Shown here piece by piece: positions 9,952 to 17,652 of a DNA stretch of 64,000 nt; position 1 is the first letter of the stretch, and each line of letters starts with the position of its first letter. Both the position numbers and the translations under genes were made by a program. Under the pieces are notes generated by a model. That model ran no database searches and was not told where the DNA came from. It worked only from the letters and a program-made list of their open reading frames with translations. The DNA is from Rhizobium sp. NZLR1. GTDB lineage: Bacteria > Pseudomonadota > Alphaproteobacteria > Rhizobiales > Rhizobiaceae. The stretch covers positions 186,001-250,000 of the forward strand of contig NZ_CP071633.1 of NCBI RefSeq assembly GCF_017357385.1, written 5' to 3'.

Positions 9952-10218
9952 ATGGGACAAGATACAAGCCACGTTCAGGAGCGGATGACGATTGTCGGTG
10001 ATCTCGAGGCTGCGTCCTTTGTCCCCTGGATCCGGCGCCATGCCGCCAAGCTCGGGCTCTCGCACAGCATATCTCATACAAGTTCGATGCGGATTGAACT
10101 CGAGCTTTCAGGACCGGAGGATTTGATCGACATGATGGAGGTGGGGTGCTCGCTGGGGCCAATCGACGTATGGGTCGAGAGCATAGAACGCACGGCGATC
10201 ATCGGAGAAACGGCCTGA
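9952..10218 (+). CDS. Acylphosphatase-fold small protein lacking catalytic residues
   Basis: 88 residues from the ATG at 9952, which has AAGGGCGAG just upstream. The stretch ERMTIVGDLEAASFVPWIRRHAAKLGL, split as a beta strand then a helix, followed by RIELELSGPEDLIDMMEVGC and GPIDVWVESIER, follows the acylphosphatase beta-alpha-beta pattern (RVQGVGFRxxVRRxAxxLGL...GxVEVxxEGP...). The phosphate-binding arginine of the GVGFR loop is replaced (SFVPW) and the catalytic asparagine of the RN motif is not seen. So it is probably not an active acylphosphatase but a binding or regulatory relative. It stands alone between gabD and the Rieske operon. Confidence 0.65.
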   Translation: MGQDTSHVQERMTIVGDLEAASFVPWIRRHAAKLGLSHSISHTSSMRIELELSGPEDLIDMMEVGCSLGPIDVWVESIERTAIIGETA

Positions 10219-10369
10219 CACCAAATGCGGTTTTTTGCGATGTGCATATTATTTAATCAATATTGCCAATGCGAAATAACTATGCAAACGTGAGGCCTTG
10301 AGCGCAACTGCCTTGAGGCCAAGGTGGAGCGTGCTCTACAAAACATAGTATGGTTCAGGAAGTCTAGTC

Positions 10370-11023
10370 ATGCCATCCGATACGACCGGCTTTTGGACGC
10401 CAGTCGCCCTTTCCCGAGATCTGCCGGCCGCAACCGTCATGCCGGCCCGGACGGCATCTGGATCGATAGCCCTCTGGCGCAGCGCTTTGGGGCGTATATC
10501 GGCATCGGCGGATCGCTGTCCGCACCGCGGCATGCGTTTGTCCCATGGCTTCGTGCGCGGCGAGGCACTTTCCTGCATCTATCACGGCTGGAGCTATGGT
10601 CAGGCCGGAAACTGTCTGCGCATTCCCGCCCATCCGGGGCTGGCGCCGCCGGAAACCATCCGTGTCGCCACCCATGACGTCGAGGAAGCGGGCAGCGTGA
10701 TCTGGGTGGCGGTCGGCACGCCCACTTCGAAGCCGCCGAGGCTTGACGGCCTCATGCCCCTGCGCTCGCTGACGGCGTTTGCCGGCACTGCCGCGATCGA
10801 GGCGGCAGCCGGCGTGAAGGCGAACCCTGACGGTCTTATCGAGATCGACGCATCCACGGGCAGCTTCTGTCTGCTATTATCCGCTCAGGAAGATGGGCAG
10901 ACGCTGATCCATGTGCTGCTGAAGGGTGACGTCGGCCCCGCCGTCGCCATCGGCGCTTCGCGGGCCGCCGAAGGCCTGCGCCGCCGGGCTGAAGGTCTTC
11001 AGAAAAAGGAGATCGCGCGGTGA
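10370..11023 (+). CDS. Stand-alone Rieske [2Fe-2S] protein of a ring-hydroxylase-type system
   Basis: 217 residues. The N-terminal 120 residues are an oxygenase-type Rieske domain: C50-P-H52, 16 residues, C69-I-Y-H72, followed by GW. The remaining part (about 135-215) lacks any iron-ligand motif and looks like a short remnant of a C-terminal domain. It would carry electrons to a mononuclear iron site in another subunit. AGGAAG precedes the ATG at 10370. Its stop overlaps the GTG start of the next gene (11020), which encodes an iron oxygenase subunit without a Rieske cluster, so the two most likely form one enzyme. No ferredoxin reductase is encoded nearby, so the electron donor must be elsewhere. 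Confidence 0.82.
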   Translation: MPSDTTGFWTPVALSRDLPAATVMPARTASGSIALWRSALGRISASADRCPHRGMRLSHGFVRGEALSCIYHGWSYGQAGNCLRIPAHPGLAPPETIRVATHDVEEAGSVIWVAVGTPTSKPPRLDGLMPLRSLTAFAGTAAIEAAAGVKANPDGLIEIDASTGSFCLLLSAQEDGQTLIHVLLKGDVGPAVAIGASRAAEGLRRRAEGLQKKEIAR

Positions 11024-11865
11024 GGATGCAGGCGATGATCGACGAATGGTATCCGGTCGGGCTTTTCAGTCAGCTTGAGAGCCCCGGTCGCAGGACGGCG
11101 TTGATGGGCGAGCCGATCGAAGTGGCGAGCGACGCCGATGGCAATGCGCGGGTAACGGCCGGCGACGGCCGTGTTCTGCCGGTGCGCGTACGTTACGGCC
11201 ATGTTTGGTCTTCCCTCGGCGAGCCGAAGAAGGATATTTTCCCGATCCCCGAGGCCGACCAGCCCGGCCGCCGTTTCGTCGACGTCGGCGTGGTGCGGGT
11301 ACGCTGCTCGCCCCTGCGCGCCGTCGAGAACTTCCTCGACATTGCCCATTTCCCCTTCGTCCACACCGACATTCTCGGTGCAGAGCCGCACACGGAGGTT
11401 CAGAACTACAAGGTCGAGATCCGCGAGGAGGAAGACGAAGTCTGGGCAACGCAGGTGAAGTTTTACCAGCCGCAGGCCTCCAAGTCGGCAAGCGGCGGGA
11501 TCACCACGGAGTATATGTACCGCGTGCCGGCACCGACCTGTTCCGTGCTCTACAAGACCTGCCCGCCGCGCCCGAGCGAATGGGATGTCATCACGCTCTT
11601 CGTGCAGCCGCTGGCCGAGGACCTGTGCGACGTCTGGCCGTGGATGGCGCTCTTCGACGACGAAACTGCGATGACCGACCTCATCCACTTCCAGCAGACG
11701 ATCTTCCTGCAAGACCGTTCGATCCTCGAAAACCAGATCCCGCGGCTCCTGCCGCTTGATCCCGGTATGGAAATCCCGACGCGGGCCGATCTGACATCGA
11801 TCGCTTACCGGCGTTGGCTCAAGCGTCACAATTATACTTACGGCGCACAGCTGGTGGCGCAATGA
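11020..11865 (+). CDS. Mononuclear non-heme iron oxygenase subunit that lacks a Rieske cluster
   Basis: 281 residues. The GTG start overlaps the previous stop and has AAGGAG eight bases upstream. Residues 1-70 retain the edges of a Rieske domain (DEWYPVGLFSQL...GEPIEV...YGHVWSSLGEP) but contain no CxH/CxxH ligands. The catalytic domain keeps D107-x2-H110-x4-H115 (ENFLDIAHFPFVHTD), with D232 (FLQDRSILE) as likely third iron ligand, as in the vanillate/NdmA-type O- and N-demethylase branch. The lost cluster is supplied by the preceding Rieske protein. The following GST and deaminase-like amidohydrolase make an N-dealkylase of a purine-like or triazine-like ring the leading idea; that is inference from context. 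Confidence 0.8.
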   Translation: MRMQAMIDEWYPVGLFSQLESPGRRTALMGEPIEVASDADGNARVTAGDGRVLPVRVRYGHVWSSLGEPKKDIFPIPEADQPGRRFVDVGVVRVRCSPLRAVENFLDIAHFPFVHTDILGAEPHTEVQNYKVEIREEEDEVWATQVKFYQPQASKSASGGITTEYMYRVPAPTCSVLYKTCPPRPSEWDVITLFVQPLAEDLCDVWPWMALFDDETAMTDLIHFQQTIFLQDRSILENQIPRLLPLDPGMEIPTRADLTSIAYRRWLKRHNYTYGAQLVAQ

Positions 11866-12524
11866 GGCTCTACGACTACATTCTTTCCCCCAGCTGCTAC
11901 AAGGTGCGCCTGATGGCGGCGCTGACCGGCGTGAAGCTGGAACTTCGTCCGGTGGATTTCCATCCCGGCGCCGAGCATCGCGGCCCCGAGCTTCTCACCC
12001 TCAATCCGGCAGGCTCCATTCCGATCCTGGAGGATGGTGATCTGATCCTGACCGAGTCGTCGGCGATTCTCGTCTATCTCGCCGCCAAGGCAGCACCCGA
12101 ATGGCTTGGTAATGGCGCGGCGCGGGAAGCGGCCCAGGTGCAGCAATGGCTGTCGTTCTCCGGCCGGCTGACGGCAAGCCTCGGCGGCGCGCGACTTCAT
12201 GAGATGCTGCTGCGGCCGGGCGATATCGGCGCGCTGCAGGCCCAGGGTATCGCCGCACTTCGCGAGCTCGAGGCCGGGCTCGTCGAGCAGGGTCTTCGCG
12301 GCGTGCGCTTTCTTGCCGCCGACCGGCCGACAATTGCCGACATCGCCTGCTTTCCCTATGTGGCGCTGGCGCCCGATGGGGGCGTGACGCTGGATGCTTA
12401 TCCCGCCATCCGGCTCTGGTCGCGGGCGCTGCGAGCCCTCGACAAGTTTATCGAAATGCCGGGTATTCACCGGCTGCACGAATTGAAGCCCGAACCTCAT
12501 ATCGAAGAACCGGGCGAGGCGTGA
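11862..12524 (+). CDS. Glutathione S-transferase family protein
   Basis: 220 residues from the ATG at 11862, overlapping the oxygenase stop (ATGA). N-terminal thioredoxin-fold domain with SPSCYKVRLMAAL, the cis-proline region NPAGSIPIL and the glutathione-binding ESSAIL; C-terminal all-helical domain with RPTIADIACFPYVAL (the N-capping box of GSTs). Alone it suggests glutathione conjugation. In the methylxanthine N7-demethylase NdmCDE of Pseudomonas putida CBB5 a GST-like protein (NdmE) holds a Rieske-less oxygenase and its Rieske partner together, and the same gene set sits here. A scaffolding role is therefore plausible but unproven. Confidence 0.88.
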   Translation: MRLYDYILSPSCYKVRLMAALTGVKLELRPVDFHPGAEHRGPELLTLNPAGSIPILEDGDLILTESSAILVYLAAKAAPEWLGNGAAREAAQVQQWLSFSGRLTASLGGARLHEMLLRPGDIGALQAQGIAALRELEAGLVEQGLRGVRFLAADRPTIADIACFPYVALAPDGGVTLDAYPAIRLWSRALRALDKFIEMPGIHRLHELKPEPHIEEPGEA

Positions 12525-12525
12525 C

Positions 12526-13905
12526 ATGACCGGCTATCTCCTGAAGAACTGCGCGGCCGTGATCGTCGACGAGGGCAAGGGGCCGGTCGTCCGTCGCCAT
12601 GTCGATCTCCTGACCGACGGTTCGGCGATTGTGGCGATCGGCGAAAATCTGGCGGCGGACGCGCTTTTCGCCGGCACGACTGTTCAGGATGCTGCCGGCT
12701 GGTTCGTCTATCCCGGCCTCGTCAACACCCATCATCATTTTTTCCAATGCTTCGTGCGCAATCGCGCCGATCTCGACTGGACGAAGCTTTCGGTCATCGA
12801 GTGGCTGGACTGGATCTACCCGATCTTTTCGCAGCTCAACGAGGAGTGTTTTTACCACTCCTCCGTCACGGCGATGGCCGAGATGATCAAACATGGCTGT
12901 ACCACGGCTTTTGACCATCAATACAATTTCCCGCGGCACGCCGGGAAGCGGCTGATCGACCGCCAGTTCGAAGCAGCCGAACTGTTCGGCATGCGCTTCC
13001 ACGCCGGCCGCGGCGGCAATACCCTGCCGAAGTCGGAGGGCTCGACCATTCCCGACGAGATGCTGGAAACGACCGATGAATTCATCGCCGACTGCGCCCG
13101 GCTGATCGACACTTACCACGATGCCAACCCCTTCAGCATGCGCCAGGTCGTGGTGGCGCCCTGCCAGCCGGTGAATTGCTATCGCGAGACCTTTGCGGAA
13201 TCGGTGGCGCTGGCGCGTGATCGCGGCGTCATGATGCACACCCATGTCGGCGAGGGCGAAAGCCCGGTCATTCATGCTCGCCATGGCATGCGCACGGTCG
13301 ATTATCTGGAAGAAGTCGGCTTTGCCGGGCCGGACACCTTCTATGCCCATTGCTGGGAGTTGAGCCACGACGAACTCAGGAAGATGGCGGCGAGCCGCAC
13401 CGGCGTGGCGCACTGCCCGGAGCCGGTCTATCTGGTCGGCGCTGAAGTCACCGACATTCCCGCCATGGCCGCCTTCGGCCTGCGCATCGGCCTTGGTTGC
13501 GACGGGGCCGCCTCCAACGACAATTCCAACCTGATGCACTGCCTGCACTCCGCCTATATGCTGCAGTGCCTGGTCTCCTCCAGCCGCGCCCATCCCGTGC
13601 CGCCGCCCGTCGATTTCCTCGGCTACGGCACGACAGGCGGTGCGAGCCTGCTCGGCAGGCGCGACATCGGCCGGCTGGCGCCCGGCATGGCAGCCGACCT
13701 GTTTGCGATTGACACGCGCCGCATGGATTATGTCGGTACGCGGCACGATCCGTTGAGCCTGATTGCCCGCGTCGGCATCGGCATGGCGACCGACATGACG
13801 ATGATCAATGGCCGCATCGTCTGGCAGAAGGGGGAATTCCCCGGTCTCGACGAGGCCAAGCTTTCTGCCGACGCCGAGGCTGCACTCGCAGCCGTGAAAT
13901 TCTAA
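12526..13905 (+). CDS. Amidohydrolase of the 8-oxoguanine deaminase / AtzB-TrzN group
   Basis: 459 residues, amidohydrolase superfamily (ATZ/TRZ branch). Metal ligands: H69-x-H71 in LVNTHHHFFQ, a histidine in MMHTHVGEGE (H238/H240, E243), H275 in YAHCWELS and D326 in LGCDGAASND. Together with the length this fits cytosolic 8-oxoguanine deaminase and hydroxyatrazine hydrolase relatives. It would remove ammonia or an amine from a purine or triazine-like ring. It follows the GST by one base and precedes a BMP-type importer, so the imported compound probably becomes its substrate after, or without, oxidation by the upstream oxygenase. The exact substrate is open. Confidence 0.88.
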   Translation: MTGYLLKNCAAVIVDEGKGPVVRRHVDLLTDGSAIVAIGENLAADALFAGTTVQDAAGWFVYPGLVNTHHHFFQCFVRNRADLDWTKLSVIEWLDWIYPIFSQLNEECFYHSSVTAMAEMIKHGCTTAFDHQYNFPRHAGKRLIDRQFEAAELFGMRFHAGRGGNTLPKSEGSTIPDEMLETTDEFIADCARLIDTYHDANPFSMRQVVVAPCQPVNCYRETFAESVALARDRGVMMHTHVGEGESPVIHARHGMRTVDYLEEVGFAGPDTFYAHCWELSHDELRKMAASRTGVAHCPEPVYLVGAEVTDIPAMAAFGLRIGLGCDGAASNDNSNLMHCLHSAYMLQCLVSSSRAHPVPPPVDFLGYGTTGGASLLGRRDIGRLAPGMAADLFAIDTRRMDYVGTRHDPLSLIARVGIGMATDMTMINGRIVWQKGEFPGLDEAKLSADAEAALAAVKF

Positions 13906-13924
13906 AAACCAAAAAAGGGAACCC

Positions 13925-15028
13925 GTGAACATGACCAAATTGACCCGCAGAAACCTGATGACGGCCGCTGCCGCCACCGGCCTTGCCGGCGCGCTCGGCC
14001 GCCGTCTTGCCTTCGCCGCCGACCAGCCGCTCGGCATCACCCTCGTCGTCCCTTCGCCGATCGGCGACGTAGGCTGGGGGCACGCCCTTGCCGCCGGTCT
14101 CGAGCCGATCAAGGCCGCTTACGGCGACAAGGTGAAGGTCACGGTGCTTGAGAATATAGCCGAAGGCCCGGACGCCGACCGCATCATGACCAAGACCGTC
14201 GCCGACGGAAATAAGTTCCTGATTGCCGGCTCCTTCGGCTATCAGAACGGCGCCCTGCAGATCGCCCGCCGTGATCCGAGCGTGACGGTCCTGCATGCCT
14301 CCGGCTTCCAGGTTGCTCCGAATTTCTCGCCGTTCGCCGCCAAATATTTCCAGGGCACCTATCTGCTCGGCATGGCCGCGGCGGCGCTTTCCAAGACCGG
14401 CAAGCTCGGCTCCGTCTCGGCCTTTGCCATTCCCGAGCTCATTACCTCGATCAACGCCTTTACGCTCGGCGCCCAGGCGGTGAAGCCGGATATCGAAGTC
14501 TCCGTCGTCTGGGTCAATTCCTGGTTCGACCCGGCCAAGGAGCAGGAGGCAGCCAAGGCGCTGATCGCGCAGAAGTGCGACGTGATCTTCTCCAATGCAC
14601 AGGACACGCCATCCGTCATCTCTGCCTGTGAGGACGCCGGCGTCTACGCCTTCAACCTCAATTCGTCGATGAAGAAGTATGCGCCGAAAACCTATCTCGG
14701 CTGCATCTCGACGGACTGGTCGCCCTTCTTCAAGGCTTCGGTCGATGCCCATCTCGCCGGTACGTTCAAGGGGGCCAATACGTTCCTCGGCGTCGCCGAC
14801 AAGGTCGTCGAAGTGGTCGACTGGAACCCAGATATTCCGGCCGACGTAATGACCAAGATCAAAGAGGTCGAGGCAAAGATCGCCGACGGCAGCTTCTCGC
14901 CCTTCACCGGGCCGATCACCAAGGCCGACGGCAGCGAAGGTGCCGCCTCGGGCGCAACCATGGCCGACCCTGAGATCATAGCCATGAATTGGCACGTCAA
15001 GGGCGTCTCGACGCCGCTGCCGAAATAA
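13925..15028 (+). CDS. BMP-family (Med/PnrA-like) ABC substrate-binding protein
   Basis: 367 residues. An N-terminal LTRRNLMTAAAATGLAG stretch is a twin-arginine-like export signal ending near AFAADQP. The mature part matches basic membrane protein (BMP) family lobes: GDVGWGHALAAGLE near the start, AGSFGYQNG, KYFQGTYLLGMAAA. BMP proteins of importers with a NupA/YufO-type double ATPase bind nucleosides or purine-like compounds. GTG start at 13925 with AAGGGAA upstream; ATG at 13931 is the alternative. It heads the transport half of the operon and is followed by an ATPase and two permeases. Confidence 0.88.
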   Translation: MNMTKLTRRNLMTAAAATGLAGALGRRLAFAADQPLGITLVVPSPIGDVGWGHALAAGLEPIKAAYGDKVKVTVLENIAEGPDADRIMTKTVADGNKFLIAGSFGYQNGALQIARRDPSVTVLHASGFQVAPNFSPFAAKYFQGTYLLGMAAAALSKTGKLGSVSAFAIPELITSINAFTLGAQAVKPDIEVSVVWVNSWFDPAKEQEAAKALIAQKCDVIFSNAQDTPSVISACEDAGVYAFNLNSSMKKYAPKTYLGCISTDWSPFFKASVDAHLAGTFKGANTFLGVADKVVEVVDWNPDIPADVMTKIKEVEAKIADGSFSPFTGPITKADGSEGAASGATMADPEIIAMNWHVKGVSTPLPK

Positions 15029-15031
15029 TTC

Positions 15032-16552
15032 ATGACCACCCCGCTCCTGTCGCTGCGTGGCATTTCGAAAAGCTACGGCCAGATCCATGCCAATCAGGCA
15101 ATCGATCTGGACGTGGCTCCGCAATCGATCCATGCGATCCTCGGAGAAAACGGGGCGGGAAAATCGACGCTGATGAAGCTGATTTACGGTGTCGAGCAGC
15201 CGGACGACGGAGATGTCGTCTGGGAAGGAACACCCTTGCGCCTCGCCTCCCCCGGGGAGGCGAGGCGCAAGGGTATCGGCATGGTCTTCCAGCACTTTTC
15301 GCTGTTCGAGACATTGACGGTCATCGAGAATATTCAGCTGGTGGTGCCGGGTCGCAAAGCTGATCTCAAGGAACGTATCCGGACGCTTGGACGGGAGTTC
15401 GGCCTCGAAGTCGATCCGCTTGCCCATGTGCATGCGCTGTCGGTCGGCGAGCGGCAACGGGTGGAGATCATCCGAAGCCTGATGACCAATCCGAAGCTGC
15501 TGATCCTTGACGAGCCCACCTCCGTCCTGCCGCCGCAACTGGTGGAGAAACTCTTCGACACCCTGCGTCGGCTGCGCGACGGCGGCGTTTCCATCCTGCT
15601 GATTTCCCACAAGCTCGAAGAAATTCGGGCGATCTGTGACCGCGCGACGATTCTGCGGAGCGGACGCGTGACCGGAGATATCGACCCGCGCGATCACGAC
15701 GCCCATGACCTTGCCCGGATGATGATCGGCCGCGATATGCCGGCACCCATCTCGGCGCTGCCGCTGTCTGGCGGGGAAAAGCGGCTGGAGATCATCGGTT
15801 TGGACCACCAGCCCGACGATCCCTTTGCGGTGCCGCTCTCCGGCCTCAGTCTCGAAGTGCGTTCCGGCGAAATCCTTGGGATCGCCGGTATTTCGGGCAA
15901 CGGCCAAAGTGAGCTTGCCGCGCTGATTTCGGGCGAGACCATGCTGGGGCGCGAACAACGCGACCGGATCTACATGATGGGAATGGATGTCGGCAGGCTC
16001 GATGCCGCCGCGCGGCGGCAGCTCGGATTTGCCTTCGTTCCGGAAGACCGGCTCGGACGCGGCGCCGTGCCGGAAATGTCGCTCGTCCTCAACAGCTTGC
16101 TGACGGCCCATCCACTCAAGCTTTTACGGCGTGGTCTCATCGAAAGGGCACGAGCGATGACATTCACCAAGGATTGTATCCGTCAGTATGATGTCCGCAC
16201 ACCCGGTCCGGATGCGGAAGCCGGCACCCTGTCCGGCGGCAACCTGCAGAAGTTCATCGTTGGCCGCGAAATCATGCTGTCTCCGAAATTGCTTTTCGTG
16301 GCGCAGCCGACCTGGGGCGTCGATGTCGGCGCTGCATCCGCCATCCGCAGCCGCCTGGTCGCATTGCGCAATCAGGGCATGGCGATCCTCGTCATTTCCG
16401 AGGAACTGGAAGAACTGTTCGAGCTCTGCGATTCCATCCAGGTGCTGCATCACGGCCGGCTCAGCCCGCCGCTCGCAACGCGGGACACGAAGCCCGAGGA
16501 GATCGGCCGATACATGATCGGGGCACATACCTCGCCCGAGAAAGTCCAGTGA
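15032..16552 (+). CDS. ABC importer ATPase with two nucleotide-binding domains (NupA/YufO-like)
   Basis: 506 residues. First NBD: Walker [10 protein letters not shown] near residue 36, Q-loop VFQHFSLF, signature ALSVGERQRVEI, Walker B LLILDEPTS. Second NBD: degenerate Walker [11 protein letters not shown], signature LSGGNLQKFIVGREI and a Walker B-like LLFVAQPTWGVD, where the usual DEP is replaced by AQP. This asymmetry is normal for carbohydrate/BMP-type ATPases. It energises the two permeases that follow. The gene carries a 41-base perfect palindrome (15233-15273) within the first NBD, noted separately. Start is three bases after the binding-protein stop. Confidence 0.9.
   Translation: MTTPLLSLRGISKSYGQIHANQAIDLDVAPQSIHAILGENGAGKSTLMKLIYGVEQPDDGDVVWEGTPLRLASPGEARRKGIGMVFQHFSLFETLTVIENIQLVVPGRKADLKERIRTLGREFGLEVDPLAHVHALSVGERQRVEIIRSLMTNPKLLILDEPTSVLPPQLVEKLFDTLRRLRDGGVSILLISHKLEEIRAICDRATILRSGRVTGDIDPRDHDAHDLARMMIGRDMPAPISALPLSGGEKRLEIIGLDHQPDDPFAVPLSGLSLEVRSGEILGIAGISGNGQSELAALISGETMLGREQRDRIYMMGMDVGRLDAAARRQLGFAFVPEDRLGRGAVPEMSLVLNSLLTAHPLKLLRRGLIERARAMTFTKDCIRQYDVRTPGPDAEAGTLSGGNLQKFIVGREIMLSPKLLFVAQPTWGVDVGAASAIRSRLVALRNQGMAILVISEELEELFELCDSIQVLHHGRLSPPLATRDTKPEEIGRYMIGAHTSPEKVQ
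15233..15273. repeat. 41-base perfect palindrome inside the ABC ATPase gene
   Basis: Left arm 15233-15252 is the exact reverse complement of 15254-15273; the single base 15253 is the centre. The arms begin CCCTTGCGCCTCGCC. It is read through in frame (TPLRLASPGEARRKG) just before the Q-loop. The encoded residues fit the family, so the hairpin is laid over working coding sequence. Confidence 0.85.
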
Positions 16553-17652
16553 TGAGCGCTTGGTTACCCGCTTCCGTTCCCACCCTGGTCCGCCGGGAGC
16601 GTGCCTCGCTGGCTGCGGCCCTCTGCGCACCCGTCATCGCGCTCGGGGGGGCGATCGCACTTAATCTTTGCCTTTATGTCTTGATGGGCCGCGACCCCGT
16701 CGCGGTCGTCTATGCGATGCTTTTCGAGCCCTTCCTCTCCTGGGCTTCATTTTCGGAAGTGCTCTTAAAGGCTGGGCCCCTCCTCCTCATCGCCCAGGGG
16801 CTGGCAATCGGCTTTCGCGCCAAGGTTTTCAATATCGGCGCCGAAGGCCAGTTTATCCTTGGGGCGATCTTCGCCTCCGCCATTCCGGTCTGGTTTCCCC
16901 AGGCGACGGGCCAGTGGATCTGGCCGGCGATGCTGCTGCTCGGCGCCATCGGCGGCGCACTCTGGGCTTCTCTTACCGCCTTCTGGCGCGTACGCCTCAA
17001 CGCCAACGAGATCCTCGTTTCGCTGATGCTGAGCCTCGTTGCCGCGCAACTGTTGAACTATCTGCTGCTCGGCCCCTGGAAGGATCCGAACGGCTTCAAT
17101 TTCCCGCAGTCGGTGATGTTCCAGTACGATGCGATGGTGCCGACCCTGATTGCCGGTACTCGTGTCAACGTCTCCTTCCTCATCACCCTCGTTTTGTCGG
17201 TTGCGGCCTGGGTCTTCATGCAGAAGAGCTTCATCGGCTATAAGCTGCAGGTCGGCGGCCTGGCGCCGAGGGCTGCCGGCTACGCCGGCTTCAGGGAAGG
17301 TTGGGCGATCTGGCTTTCGCTGCTGATCGGCGGTTTTGCTGCCGGCCTTGCCGGCGCCGCCGAAGTTGCCGGTCCGCTCGGCCAGCTGCAGCGTTCGGTC
17401 GCGAGCGGCTATGGTTATGCGGCCATCATCGTCGCCTATCTCGGCGGCCTGCATCCAATCGGCATCGTGGTCTCGGCGCTGGTCATGGCGGTCATCTATA
17501 TCGGCGGCGACAATGCCATGGTCTCGGCCGGCCTGCCGATCGCCGCCGTCCGTGTCTTCCAGGGCAGTCTGCTGCTCGCCTACCTGATCGCCGTCGCCTT
17601 CGTGCGCTACCGTCTTGAATGGCGCCGCACCGCCCAGCGGAGCCTGCCATGA
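16549..17652 (+). CDS. ABC importer permease (BMP-associated, BPD_transp_2)
   Basis: 367 residues with about ten hydrophobic segments. The segment GFRAKVFNIGAEGQFILGAIF is the hallmark of YufP/NupB-type permeases, and an EILVSLMLSLVAAQLLNY helix follows. Start is a GTG overlapping the ATPase stop (GTGA). It forms the transmembrane path with the next permease in the inner membrane. Family certain; substrate is inferred from the operon to be a purine-like or other N-heterocyclic compound. Confidence 0.9.
   Translation: MMSAWLPASVPTLVRRERASLAAALCAPVIALGGAIALNLCLYVLMGRDPVAVVYAMLFEPFLSWASFSEVLLKAGPLLLIAQGLAIGFRAKVFNIGAEGQFILGAIFASAIPVWFPQATGQWIWPAMLLLGAIGGALWASLTAFWRVRLNANEILVSLMLSLVAAQLLNYLLLGPWKDPNGFNFPQSVMFQYDAMVPTLIAGTRVNVSFLITLVLSVAAWVFMQKSFIGYKLQVGGLAPRAAGYAGFREGWAIWLSLLIGGFAAGLAGAAEVAGPLGQLQRSVASGYGYAAIIVAYLGGLHPIGIVVSALVMAVIYIGGDNAMVSAGLPIAAVRVFQGSLLLAYLIAVAFVRYRLEWRRTAQRSLP

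Noticed and set aside
12448..14112. 554-codon minus-strand frame
   Set aside because: Antisense to the amidohydrolase, which has all metal ligands; no family motif in the antisense frame.
13805..16111. Very long open frame of 768 codons on the minus strand
   Set aside because: It runs antisense through the binding-protein and ATPase genes, which have clear motifs on the plus strand. Composition (many R, H, G, D) is that of a shadow frame in high-GC DNA.
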